Below, in pieces: positions 41,211 through 49,347 of a stretch of 64,000 nucleotides of DNA. Within the stretch, counting starts at the first letter, position 1; the number at the start of each line of letters is the position of its first letter. The position numbers and the translations under genes were made by a program. The notes beneath the pieces are model-generated. The model worked only from the letters and a program-made list of their open reading frames with translations, was not told the origin of the DNA and did no database searches. The stretch is from a virus. The stretch is taken from the IMG/VR virus record IMGVR_UViG_3300030328_002122, positions 81,195 to 145,194 of that record, one strand, 5' to 3'.

Positions 41211-43085
41211 TTAAATAGGAAATGCAAAATTAGGTATAGTATTATCTCTAACAGGCCAAGGAACAACTCCACCACCAGAACCACCACCACTTACATTATT
41301 ATTATTTACAACACTATTATTAGTGATTATTGATCCACCACCACCAGTTCTTTTTTCTTCTGCAAGTTCACTATTTGCAGTTGCAACTGCACTACCTAAT
41401 AGTGTTTTTAACTCTGTAGTTAATTGTTCAACAAGTTTTGCATCTTGATTTCTTCCTTTATAATCAAGGCCTCTGTAAACATTTTCACCAGACTCTGATC
41501 TTGCAATTCTATCTTTTGCTTCTTGTATCTCTGTTTGAACTTGAACTCTTTTTTGTTCATCAGTTGGTGTTTTTACTAATTCCTCTAATTCAACATCAGC
41601 TGGTTCTTGAACTGTTTCTTCAACTGGTGTGTCATTTTTCAGAAATGGTATATACCCCTCTAAAAAGTCTGGTATAACTGCTCTTGCAATATCTTTAACA
41701 TTTATATCAAATAAACCACCAAAGAAATCTGTAACTTTTTTTACTGTCTTTTCAAACAATTCACTTATGTTTGGAAGTTCTGGTAGTTTTAAGTTGGTTA
41801 ATACATCTCTTACATCTTTAAATGGGTCAAATGTGGTTAGAAAAGTTCGTAAACTACCAAAGATATCTAGGTTTGCAAAGAACTCTCTGATATCACCAAA
41901 AAGATCTAGGTTTGCAAAGAACTCTCTAATACTACCAAAAAGATTTAAGTTTGCAAAGAAACCTCTTATATCTTCAATTTTCTGACCTACTGTATCTGGT
42001 ATAGAAGTAAAAAATCCTACAAGGTCATCATATATACCAGTTATTCTTTCAATAAATGCATCTGATGGAGTAAATGCAGCTATGGCTGCAGTAAACATAT
42101 TACTAATAAAATCACTTACATTTTGCAAAAATCCATTGATAAGATCCTCAAAAGAAAAACTATCAAGTTTTGCAGCTATTTCTTCAAATCCAAGTTTTGT
42201 CAAGAGCCAAGATGTTAGATCTTTTAACAAATCAAGTGGAAGTCCTATGATAGTAGAATAAAATTCTATACTAGCTTGTTTTATCGCTTCCATAATACTG
42301 CCAGTTTCTCTCCAAGTATCCATGAAACTCTTAAATGCATCATACAATCCTTTTGCAGTTACCAAAATTCCTGCTACTATTGCAACGATAACTGCACCTG
42401 TAGCAGCTGCACCTAATCCTATGACTCCACCAATTGCAGTTAGACCAGCAGCGATTGCAGTAAAAGCCCCACCAAGACTTGTTACGATACCAACTATTTT
42501 AACTATCGCCCAACCACCTAAAACTGCACTTAATGTTGTCATTTGAGCAGTATGATCAGTAAATAAAGTTTTTAATTCTTCCCATGATGGTGAAGTGATA
42601 AAGCCTAATATTGCAGGCCAAAAAGGATGCAAAACAAATTTTTTCACACCTTCTACAATCGCAAGTGCTTTTTCTGTTATTTTAGGCCATTCCTCACTAT
42701 CCATAAATGATAGTAATCCAATCAGAGCAGCACCAAACAAGAATTTTTTTGCAAGATTCCAAATACCACCAGCTGCTTTCTTTGCAGAATCTAATGCATT
42801 TTTTTCTATAATACCAGTTAGAGTACCTACACCCTTTGTAACACCAAAAATACCTTTTTTTATAACTTTAAATATTGACAGTTGTTCTCTTTTATCTTCT
42901 GTTTCTTTTGCATCAGTTTTGTTTTTATCTTGTAGTTCAACACCTTGTGCTTGGGCCATTTGATTTTGAGTATCAGATATATTTTCTAATACTTTCAAAA
43001 GTCCTTCTTGACCTTTATTATTTGCTTGTTGTTCTGAAACTAAGGTTTTGAAATCTTTAGCGCCACCAAAACTTACTTCTACCAT
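41211..43085 (-). CDS. Tape-measure-like tail protein with 13-residue repeats
   Basis: 624 residues. A polar N-terminus, long hydrophobic helices (about residues 110-260, including AVLGGWAIVKIVGIVTSLGG), a repeat region, and a disordered Gly/Asn-rich C-terminus (GGGGSIITNNSVVNNNNV). Five degenerate 13-residue units of the type IREFFANLDLFGD appear near residues 365-430; three are near-identical in DNA at 39-base spacing (41869-41985). Position downstream of gp26/gp51 matches the usual place of tape measure genes after tail assembly chaperones. T4 gp29 is the functional counterpart, but similarity is not evident to me by eye. Confidence 0.65.
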   Translation of the reverse strand: MVEVSFGGAKDFKTLVSEQQANNKGQEGLLKVLENISDTQNQMAQAQGVELQDKNKTDAKETEDKREQLSIFKVIKKGIFGVTKGVGTLTGIIEKNALDSAKKAAGGIWNLAKKFLFGAALIGLLSFMDSEEWPKITEKALAIVEGVKKFVLHPFWPAILGFITSPSWEELKTLFTDHTAQMTTLSAVLGGWAIVKIVGIVTSLGGAFTAIAAGLTAIGGVIGLGAAATGAVIVAIVAGILVTAKGLYDAFKSFMDTWRETGSIMEAIKQASIEFYSTIIGLPLDLLKDLTSWLLTKLGFEEIAAKLDSFSFEDLINGFLQNVSDFISNMFTAAIAAFTPSDAFIERITGIYDDLVGFFTSIPDTVGQKIEDIRGFFANLNLFGSIREFFANLDLFGDIREFFANLDIFGSLRTFLTTFDPFKDVRDVLTNLKLPELPNISELFEKTVKKVTDFFGGLFDINVKDIARAVIPDFLEGYIPFLKNDTPVEETVQEPADVELEELVKTPTDEQKRVQVQTEIQEAKDRIARSESGENVYRGLDYKGRNQDAKLVEQLTTELKTLLGSAVATANSELAEEKRTGGGGSIITNNSVVNNNNVSGGGSGGGVVPWPVRDNTIPNFAFPI

Positions 43086-43094
43086 TTTTCTGTC

Positions 43095-43421
43095 CTACTT
43101 TTTCGCAAAGGTTTCTTTTGCATAGAAAGCTGCAACTATAGCTGCAACTGATACAAAGTATGTTGGAGCCATATCACCTAATATACCACTTGCTTTATCT
43201 AATCCAATCCACTCTGCAAGAACTACTGAAAAAGGATATAATAACATACCAAACAATGCAAACCATGCCATGTTGCGTTGTGCATCGGCCTTCTTATCTT
43301 CATTCTCTAATCTCATCATTTCTTTACTCATTGCAATTTCCTCATCGCTTACTATCCCATCTCCATCCACATCAAAATCTGCATATTGTGAACCTTTTTC
43401 TAATTTCTTTTGTGCAGCCAT
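43095..43421 (-). CDS. EF-hand membrane protein of the tail region
   Basis: 108 residues from the ATG at 43421, chosen for its SD (AGAGGAAAG) over an upstream in-frame codon. A canonical EF-hand calcium loop (DVDGDGIVSDEE) near residues 18-29 is followed by two hydrophobic segments (AWFALFGMLLYPFSVVLA and YFVSVAAIVAAFYA). Comparable EF-hand membrane proteins occur in T4-like cyanophages. It may be a virion or host-envelope component; function unknown. Confidence 0.7.
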   Translation of the reverse strand: MAAQKKLEKGSQYADFDVDGDGIVSDEEIAMSKEMMRLENEDKKADAQRNMAWFALFGMLLYPFSVVLAEWIGLDKASGILGDMAPTYFVSVAAIVAAFYAKETFAKK

Positions 43422-43474
43422 TTTACTTTCCTCTCTATAATCCAAATGATGTTTAATTGATATAAAATCTACCA

Positions 43475-43597
43475 CTAACAGTTACATTTACTACACTCGC
43501 AACCTGTACAAACATCATTTGCACATTGTTCACATTCTTTTTCACAATGACAATCATGTCCACACTTTTTACATTTTCCGTTACAAGTACAACTCAT
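43475..43597 (-). CDS. Metallothionein-like cysteine-rich small protein
   Basis: A 40-residue ORF with 13 cysteines at positions 3, 5, 9, 12, 16, 18, 22, 25, 30, 33, 35, 38 and 40, arranged as CxC, CxxC and CxxxC, with two His. It starts MSCTCNGKCKKCGHDCHC and ends in Cys-Asn-Cys. Composition and spacing are metallothionein-like and would bind a metal cluster. SD AAGGAGAGC lies 3-12 bases upstream. It sits between gp51 and the EF-hand gene in the minus-strand tail operon. No homologue is recognised; metal identity unknown. Confidence 0.75.
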   Translation of the reverse strand: MSCTCNGKCKKCGHDCHCEKECEQCANDVCTGCECSKCNC

Positions 43598-43616
43598 AGT
43601 GCTCTCCTTGTTCTAT

Positions 43617-43757
43617 TTATCCTTTTCCATCTGCTTTAGCTTGTCTTTCAGCGGTTTTTTCATCATCTAACCATTGAAGAAGAAGTTTTGTGTATATTTC
43701 CCTCTCCCAAGGCATCATATATTCTAGTTCTGTTAAAGAATACTTATGATGTTGCAT
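43617..43757 (-). CDS. 51: Baseplate hub assembly protein (T4 gp51-like), possibly made by frameshift from gp26
   Basis: From the ATG at 43757 it encodes 46 residues (MQHHKYSLTELEYMMPWERE...). PWEREIYTKLLLQWL matches cyanophage gp51. The frame is open further upstream (SLSHNTLENYYQLNFQL) into the end of gp26 in the -1 frame, and no good SD precedes the internal ATG, suggesting it is mainly made as a gp26-gp51 fusion. T4 gp51 catalyses baseplate hub assembly. Confidence 0.75.
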   Translation of the reverse strand: MQHHKYSLTELEYMMPWEREIYTKLLLQWLDDEKTAERQAKADGKG

Positions 43758-43810
43758 AAGTTGGAAATTTAATTGATAATAGTTTTCCAACGTATTATGA
43801 GAGAGGGATA

Positions 43811-44515
43811 CTAGAAAAAATCTTGTAGTCCTTCTAATGTTAAATCACTTTCAACTTCAGTTTTAGGATTCTTCACAGTAATCTTATGTTTCACTTTAGG
43901 CATTGTTTCAAAAAAACTTTGCACTTTCACAAATTGTTCATGTGACATTGATTCAATAAAATCATCTAATTCTTTTTCTTCCATGTCGTTTTTAGTATAA
44001 ACATTCTCTGCATCATATATTTGATTAACACAGCTTTTAATAACATTAAAAGTTGCAACTGCATCATTCTTTCCATCTGTAATTTTTACAACTTTGCTTA
44101 TTTCTGGATAATCAAATACTATCCCTACATCATCACTAATTTTTATATTATTAGTATGATCTTTGTCTTTAATACATTGTACTTCAGATAGATTTACATC
44201 TACTTTTACTTTTGTTTCTTCATCATCTGGACAAATTACTGTAACAGCAGTTGTTTCTCCAATAGACTTACATCTAATCTGTAAAAATACATATTCTATA
44301 TCAAATGTTGGTAATTTTTTTGAATCTAATTTACCAAACGTACACGCATCAATAAGATCCTGTACTGCACGTATTAAAGATTGTTGACTTCCTTCTTGTT
44401 GTGCTAACATTAACATTTTTTCTTCTTTCACAAGAAAGGGTCTAAACTCTACTTTTTGTCCTGTAGAGGGTAATGTCAATTCATATTTAGCGGTTGCTAA
44501 CTTTGGTAACGCCAT
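43811..44515 (-). CDS. 26: Baseplate hub / tail assembly protein (T4 gp26-like)
   Basis: 234 residues. MALPKLATAKYELTLPSTGQ then FRPFLVKEEKMLMLAQQEGS matches the T4 baseplate gp26 family. The gene ends GAT TTT TTC TAG, where T TTT TTC is a perfect -1 slippery heptamer directly before the stop, giving access to the gp51 frame. Gene order (tail tube, gp26, gp51, tape measure) parallels tube, G, GT and tape measure in siphophages, so it may act as a tail assembly chaperone. SD AGGAGAAAA. Confidence 0.85.
   Translation of the reverse strand: MALPKLATAKYELTLPSTGQKVEFRPFLVKEEKMLMLAQQEGSQQSLIRAVQDLIDACTFGKLDSKKLPTFDIEYVFLQIRCKSIGETTAVTVICPDDEETKVKVDVNLSEVQCIKDKDHTNNIKISDDVGIVFDYPEISKVVKITDGKNDAVATFNVIKSCVNQIYDAENVYTKNDMEEKELDDFIESMSHEQFVKVQSFFETMPKVKHKITVKNPKTEVESDLTLEGLQDFF
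43814..43820 (-). other. Candidate -1 programmed ribosomal frameshift site
   Basis: On the minus strand TTTTTTC is read T TTT TTC in the gp26 frame and directly precedes the TAG stop. A -1 slip continues for 65 sense codons through gp51 to the TAA at 43617-43619. Sequence and context fit the conserved tail-chaperone frameshift; no stimulatory structure was assessed. Confidence 0.65.
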
Positions 44516-44540
44516 AATTTAATTTTCTCCTCATATTATA

Positions 44541-45182
44541 TTATCTTGCACCAGTACCGATTACTGATGTTAGGGTTTGTCCACCAGAAACAGTTTTGGG
44601 TGGATTTTGAGTTGCAAATGTTCTGGTATCACTATTATCCATTACTTGTCCATTTGCATCTATAAAAACAAAATCTCTGAAAACAAAAGAAACCTCTTGT
44701 CTTGCAATGTCCATATTTTGAGCGCTAAACTCTACTGCACCAACTGTTTTTGGAAAACATTCATTCAATCTAAGACCAGCTAATGGTAAACCATTTTTTC
44801 CTAATTGGAAAACTTCTATTGGTGTTACATACTGATTATAATATTCTAGATTGTAATTATTTGGTTTAACAACAAGATCTTGCCACTTTAAGAAATACTG
44901 TCTTTCAAAATGTTCTGCTGATAAAAAGAATGTCATACTTATATCTTCTGCATATGTCAATCCCTGAGCCATTTCATAAGTTGGGCCATATACTGTTTCG
45001 TTTGTAACAGTTCTTATATTTTTACCAGGCATGGTGAACGCTTCAACTCTAAAAGATACGTGTCTATCTGCGTCTGGATCTCTTATTGCTGGTGGTGATG
45101 TTATTTTTACTTCAAATCTATTTGCAAGTGCATGACCACCATACTTACTAAAACTTGCAATGAACTCATCTAGTGCAGCCAT
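44541..45182 (-). CDS. Tail tube-family protein (gp19/gp54-like)
   Basis: 213 residues. The opening MAALDEFIASFSKYGGHALA then NRFEVKITSPP, FRVEAFTMPGKNI and the closing VSFVFRDFVFIDANGQ are typical of T4-type tail tube proteins, including the tube-like baseplate proteins. The main gp19 gene is usually next to gp18 and gp20, which are not in this window, so this is probably a second tube-family protein in the baseplate or tube initiation complex. It overlaps the upstream gene by one base. Confidence 0.65.
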   Translation of the reverse strand: MAALDEFIASFSKYGGHALANRFEVKITSPPAIRDPDADRHVSFRVEAFTMPGKNIRTVTNETVYGPTYEMAQGLTYAEDISMTFFLSAEHFERQYFLKWQDLVVKPNNYNLEYYNQYVTPIEVFQLGKNGLPLAGLRLNECFPKTVGAVEFSAQNMDIARQEVSFVFRDFVFIDANGQVMDNSDTRTFATQNPPKTVSGGQTLTSVIGTGAR

Positions 45183-45751
45183 TATCCTCTCCTTGCAATC
45201 CTTCTTGAGTCTGCATAAACTCTCGTTTCTTGTGCTCTTACAAATCTTTGTACTGGTAACAAAACTGCAACCATCATTTCGTCTGCATCAATTCTACGAA
45301 ATGGAGTTCGTACATGATCCATAAGATATCTCTTTACTGTGGGTTTTACGATTGGATTTCTTTTTATTCTATTCCATGTCAATCTTATTCTAGTTTTTTG
45401 ATCTAACTTAGCGTTGATTGCATATTCAGCGATAATGTTTAAAAGTTTTAATCTCATGGGTATGGATAGATAGTGAAAGTTTAATCCTAAAAAACCATTG
45501 TTATATTGTTCAATGGGCATGATTAAAGGAAACCTATCATAGTATGGTAATATGTCAACATTATCCTTATTCTTAGGACTATACATAAAAAAGTTCATAG
45601 TACCAAACGTAGGTCTGGTTGTAACCATTCCTTCACGAATAAGTGTTTGTGGTTGTATTTCGCCCAACTCTTTGACTTTCTCACGAAACCAACGAATTGA
45701 CCTATCTCTACCACCAGTTTTCTTTAATATACCATCAATTAATTTTGTCAT
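45182..45751 (-). CDS. Conserved T4-like marine phage protein, probably baseplate or tail
   Basis: 189 residues, basic, with LPYYDRFPLIMPIEQYNNGF and LGLNFHYLSIPMRLKLLNII, segments I recall from conserved cyanophage proteins adjacent to gp4 and gp26. The C-terminus is Arg-rich (YADSRRIARRG). No enzyme motif. A virion or assembly role is inferred from its neighbours. The ATG is preceded by GGAG and, five bases upstream, a late promoter box. Confidence 0.65.
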   Translation of the reverse strand: MTKLIDGILKKTGGRDRSIRWFREKVKELGEIQPQTLIREGMVTTRPTFGTMNFFMYSPKNKDNVDILPYYDRFPLIMPIEQYNNGFLGLNFHYLSIPMRLKLLNIIAEYAINAKLDQKTRIRLTWNRIKRNPIVKPTVKRYLMDHVRTPFRRIDADEMMVAVLLPVQRFVRAQETRVYADSRRIARRG

Positions 45752-45756
45752 ACTCC

Positions 45757-45764
45757 TATTTATA
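45757..45764 (-). promoter_or_regulatory. T4-type late promoter box, minus strand
   Basis: Minus-strand TATAAATA ends five bases before the ATG of the gene at 45182-45751. With T4 late spacing the start would be on the ATG itself, giving a leaderless message; read-through from gp4 would instead include the GGAG. Confidence 0.55.
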
Positions 45765-45768
45765 TGAC

Positions 45769-46197
45769 TTAACCAAGATGATCTTCAGTTAGAATTTTAA
45801 ATTCCATATTTCTATCTTTACACCATTCCAACGCATATTCCCACTTGGCTTTATTAACACCCCATGTCTGAACTTCCTTTATATAATATTTGGTTTTCTT
45901 CTTACCGACAGGTGGTTTACATTGTTTCTTTGGTTTAACTTCTATAATCATTTTCTTGATAGTACCATCATTCTGTTTTACTTTTACATAGAAATCTGGA
46001 AAGTATCTGTGTGTTCTACCATCAAGAGGTGACTTGTATGGTATGATTATTTCTTCACTACCCCACTCTAGTATTGCATCAGTTCTATCACAATAGACCA
46101 TAAACTTACGTTCCCACAAACTCCTGTAAATTATGTTTGATGGGTCACCTTTATATTTTCTAGGTTTTGTGGGAATATATCTACCTTTGTATGTCAT
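45769..46197 (-). CDS. 4: Head completion protein (T4 gp4-like)
   Basis: 142 residues. YRSLWERKFMVYCDRTDAIL, EWGSEEIIIPYKSPLDGRTH, RYFPDFYVKVK and IIEVKPKKQ match T4 gp4 (head completion, gp50/65), which has a TnsA-like PD-(D/E)XK nuclease core: PDFYV carries the Asp and EVKPK the ExK. It acts on packaged heads before tail joining. First gene of the minus-strand tail cluster, diverging from gp48/54 across 46 bases. Confidence 0.88.
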   Translation of the reverse strand: MTYKGRYIPTKPRKYKGDPSNIIYRSLWERKFMVYCDRTDAILEWGSEEIIIPYKSPLDGRTHRYFPDFYVKVKQNDGTIKKMIIEVKPKKQCKPPVGKKKTKYYIKEVQTWGVNKAKWEYALEWCKDRNMEFKILTEDHLG

Positions 46198-46201
46198 ACT
46201 G

Positions 46202-46209
46202 TATAAATA
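46202..46209 (+). promoter_or_regulatory. T4-type late promoter box
   Basis: TATAAATA in the divergent gap, 34 bases upstream of the plus-strand baseplate gene at 46244. No -35 partner at 17 bases. Confidence 0.65.
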
Positions 46210-46243
46210 CTATTGAAACCATAATATATTTAGGACTATTTAT

Positions 46244-47122
46244 ATGGCTCAATTAATCATAGGAACTGATGGACAAAAATCACACATCACTGCAAATAGG
46301 ACTTCTTATCAATACCCACTAGATGTAAATGATAGCAAAGGTCATTTTATTCAATTTCAGATAAGAGTTAGAGAACAAGCAACTATAAGTTATGGTAGTG
46401 GAGCAGTAGATGCATCTAATGTTGGTGGTAATGAATACATAACAGTTCCAAGACCACCTAGAAAAACTTTAGATTCAACAATTCAAATACAGATGCCACC
46501 CACCATTGAAGTGTCACATAAGATAAATTATGCAGATACAGAAATAGGATTAATAGTCGCTGGGTTACTTGCAGCTGGTAATGCGATAAGTAGTGAGAAT
46601 ATAAACACAAAAGCAACAAGAGATGCAGTTGCAAATACAGTAAGATCAGAAGGTGAGAAAGTAATAGCAAACATTGCTGAAGGAATTGGTGTAACAGGTG
46701 CAAAGGCTGCTATGGAATTGAGTAAAGGAAAAGTTACGAACAATAGAACTGAATTAAAGTTTGAAGGTATTGATAGAAGATCTTTTGCATTTACTTTTAG
46801 AATGTTACCGAAGAGTTCAGAAGAAGCGCAAATAATTAAAGAAATTGTTACACTATTTCGATATCATGCAATGCCTGAATTTCCGATAGAAGGTTCTTTA
46901 GGTGGTAGAACAATGAGAGTACCATCTACATTTGATATTTCATATGTACCTGGCCGACACTTGCATAAGATTGATGAATGTGCATTAGAAGCAGTACAGG
47001 TAAAATATGGTGGAGAAAGAACACAATTTTTTGTTGATGATCAACCAGTGGAAACAGAACTTACATTACAGTTCAGAGAACTTGGTATCATAACAAAAGA
47101 GAAAATTGCAGAAGGTTTTTAA
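46244..47122 (+). CDS. Baseplate tail tube cap/initiator (gp48/gp54-like)
   Basis: 292 residues. RSFAFTFRMLPKSSEEAQII, FRYHAMPEF, MRVPSTFDISYVPGRHLHKI and a C-terminal LTLQFRELGIIT match the gp48/gp54 proteins of T4-like cyanophages, which cap the hub and start tube polymerisation. Which of the two it is cannot be settled without alignment. It opens the plus-strand baseplate operon with gp53 and gp27 and has a late promoter. Confidence 0.75.
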   Translation: MAQLIIGTDGQKSHITANRTSYQYPLDVNDSKGHFIQFQIRVREQATISYGSGAVDASNVGGNEYITVPRPPRKTLDSTIQIQMPPTIEVSHKINYADTEIGLIVAGLLAAGNAISSENINTKATRDAVANTVRSEGEKVIANIAEGIGVTGAKAAMELSKGKVTNNRTELKFEGIDRRSFAFTFRMLPKSSEEAQIIKEIVTLFRYHAMPEFPIEGSLGGRTMRVPSTFDISYVPGRHLHKIDECALEAVQVKYGGERTQFFVDDQPVETELTLQFRELGIITKEKIAEGF

Positions 47123-47124
47123 TC

Positions 47125-47652
47125 ATGTCATTTTTTTCAAATTTTCCTACTGTAGAAGTAGATGTATTAGATGATGGTACAAAGACTACTTTTTTAGAGA
47201 TAACAAGAAAAGTTAGATTTTATGATCTTGTTAAAAGATACAACGTCACATTCGATTATTATGATGTACAATCTGGTCAAACTCCAGAATTTTTAGCTAA
47301 ATCGTTTTACAATGATTCAACACTCCATTGGGTTTTATTACTTGCAAATGATGTAATGGATTACTATCATGATTGGCCCCTTTCTAATGCAACATTTGAT
47401 AGAAATTTGCAAGAACTATACGACAATCCAGACGCAGTTCATCATTACGAAGTAAAACAAACATCTGGTGATACAACTAAAATAATAGAAATACCAAATG
47501 ACTCTGCAAATACAATACCAGAAGATGCAGTTATAATTACAAATTATAATTATGCAGAAAGGGCAGAGGACAACAAAAGACGAATAAGAGTTATAAAACC
47601 AGAATACATTCCTCAAATAAAAAGAGAAATACAACAACTATTGAGAAAATAA
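47125..47652 (+). CDS. 53: Baseplate wedge protein gp53
   Basis: 175 residues. FPTVEVDVLDDGTKTTFLEI, YNVTFDYYDVQSGQTPEFLA, DSTLHWVLLLANDVMDYYHD and WPL match gp53, which joins wedges around the hub. It follows the gp48/54-like gene by two bases and precedes gp27. Full length for marine T4-like phages. Confidence 0.85.
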   Translation: MSFFSNFPTVEVDVLDDGTKTTFLEITRKVRFYDLVKRYNVTFDYYDVQSGQTPEFLAKSFYNDSTLHWVLLLANDVMDYYHDWPLSNATFDRNLQELYDNPDAVHHYEVKQTSGDTTKIIEIPNDSANTIPEDAVIITNYNYAERAEDNKRRIRVIKPEYIPQIKREIQQLLRK

Positions 47653-47653
47653 T

Positions 47654-49087
47654 ATGGCTAATATACAATACGCTGGTGAATTTCAACTAGAAGAATGTAC
47701 ACTTTGTACAGTAGGTGGTTTAGAACTTGATTTAATTGAACTAGTTGCAGATATAAACATATATGAAAATCTTTTTTCTACATCTATAAGTGGAAGTATA
47801 TCTTTTCAAGACACCAATAATTTATTGGGTAATAAAGATATAAGTATTATTGGTCAAGAGAAACTCAAACTTAAACTGTCAACACCAAACGCTGATGATA
47901 CAGGTGATAGAAATCGTGTTATCAACTATACTGAAACACCACTATATGTTTATAAGATTGATGATAAAGTTACAGTAAATGAAAATACAGATGCATTTAT
48001 GTTGCATTTTACTACACCAGAATTTATCAGAAATAATCATGTGCGTGTTGTCAAATCATATGAGGGTGAACCATCAGAAGATATCATTCAAAATATTTTG
48101 AGAGATGATGATCTAATAGCATCTAAAAAAGAGTTTTATTATGAGGTAACAAACAATCATTTTAAACTTGTTTCACCAAATATGCACCCATTTGATTTCA
48201 TAACAAATTTATCGAAAAGATGTTTGTCTAGAGAATATGACTATGCACCAACATTTTTATTCTACGAAACAACCAAAGGTTATTTTTTCAGAACATTAGA
48301 CAGTATGATGGACAGAAAGAATCCAAAGGGTGTATTTCGTGAAGTATCACCACAAGAGATAGAGCTAAGAGATAACGAAGAAGGTGTTATCTCTAAACTA
48401 ACAAATATTCTAAATATGGAAGTAATGTCAACAACCGACACTATGTCAAGTAGATTGTCTGGCATGTATGGATCAAGACTAATATTGTTAGATATTTTCA
48501 ATAAAGATTATCAAGAGTTTGACTACAACTATATACAGGATTTTGAAAGGGATATTCATGTCGATCACTACAATAGATATGGATCTAGTAAATCTCCAGT
48601 AGCTTCAACTGCGACAGACCAATATGGTAAACAAATTGGAGATTATCCAGATTCCGTTCTTCATGTGCAGATGATAGAAAGAAATATTGCAAGTGGTATG
48701 TACAATCCAGCTTGGGGTGGAACATCTCAATATGATTATATGGGTACAGACCAATGGTTACAAAGAAGAAGATCTAGATTTGCATCCTTAAGCTCTGCAC
48801 TATCATTAAGAGTTACTATACCAGGCAACACAACATTACAGGTAGGTGATTTAGTAGGTTTAGATTTAACTGATGAAAGTATGACAGGAAAGTATTTAAT
48901 CAGAAATTTACTACATAAATTCACATATGCAGAAGGTTCTCCTATGCATGAGGTTATAATGGATTGTGTAAGAGATACAGTTAAGTCACCATTTCCAAGT
49001 TCTGGAGTTAGTATTACAGATCAAGGTAACGAAGGTGACTATAGAATACCACTAGGTTCTGAAAATCCTTCAGAAGTAACATTTTAG
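47654..49087 (+). CDS. 27: Baseplate hub protein gp27-like
   Basis: 477 residues. It starts NIQYAGEFQLEECTLCTVGG and contains LIELVADINIYENLFSTSIS, VVKSYEGEPSEDIIQNILRD and a C-terminal SLRVTIPGNTTLQVGDLVGL, typical of gp27-type hub proteins in T4-like cyanophages. gp27 trimers form the collar on which the gp5 spike sits; the matching gp5 genes lie at 61.1-63.9 kb. Last baseplate gene of this operon. Confidence 0.82.
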   Translation: MANIQYAGEFQLEECTLCTVGGLELDLIELVADINIYENLFSTSISGSISFQDTNNLLGNKDISIIGQEKLKLKLSTPNADDTGDRNRVINYTETPLYVYKIDDKVTVNENTDAFMLHFTTPEFIRNNHVRVVKSYEGEPSEDIIQNILRDDDLIASKKEFYYEVTNNHFKLVSPNMHPFDFITNLSKRCLSREYDYAPTFLFYETTKGYFFRTLDSMMDRKNPKGVFREVSPQEIELRDNEEGVISKLTNILNMEVMSTTDTMSSRLSGMYGSRLILLDIFNKDYQEFDYNYIQDFERDIHVDHYNRYGSSKSPVASTATDQYGKQIGDYPDSVLHVQMIERNIASGMYNPAWGGTSQYDYMGTDQWLQRRRSRFASLSSALSLRVTIPGNTTLQVGDLVGLDLTDESMTGKYLIRNLLHKFTYAEGSPMHEVIMDCVRDTVKSPFPSSGVSITDQGNEGDYRIPLGSENPSEVTF

Positions 49088-49149
49088 AAAGGAGATCTGA
49101 TAACAACTCATTCGTCATGATAATTTTTTAACCATAGAAAGAGGCTAAA

Positions 49150-49347
49150 ATGTCAGCAAAACTCAAAAATCGTGTACACAAAATGAAGTTTCAAAAACAA
49201 ACCAATCGCACAATAAGGACACAGGATAATGAGGACACTAAATATTATGAACAATTATATAAAGAACAAACTATGGAGTTGTTAGGAATAAAACATGAAA
49301 ACATTTCGACAAATACAAGAAGGAGTTTACGACCCCAACATATTTAA
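49150..49347 (+). CDS. Small basic hypothetical protein
   Basis: 65 residues (MSAKLKNRVHKMKFQKQTNR...), with SD AGAAAGAGG. It overlaps the kinase gene by 53 bases in another frame, a large overlap for this genome, so its end may be a chance extension. The acidic-helical middle (YYEQLYKEQTMELLG) looks protein-like. Function unknown. Confidence 0.45.
   Translation: MSAKLKNRVHKMKFQKQTNRTIRTQDNEDTKYYEQLYKEQTMELLGIKHENISTNTRRSLRPQHI

Noticed and set aside
41438-42963. Plus-strand ORFs opposite the tape-measure-like gene
   Set aside because: Hydrophobic mirror translations of an alanine/isoleucine-rich membrane-like protein; no SD and no family resemblance.
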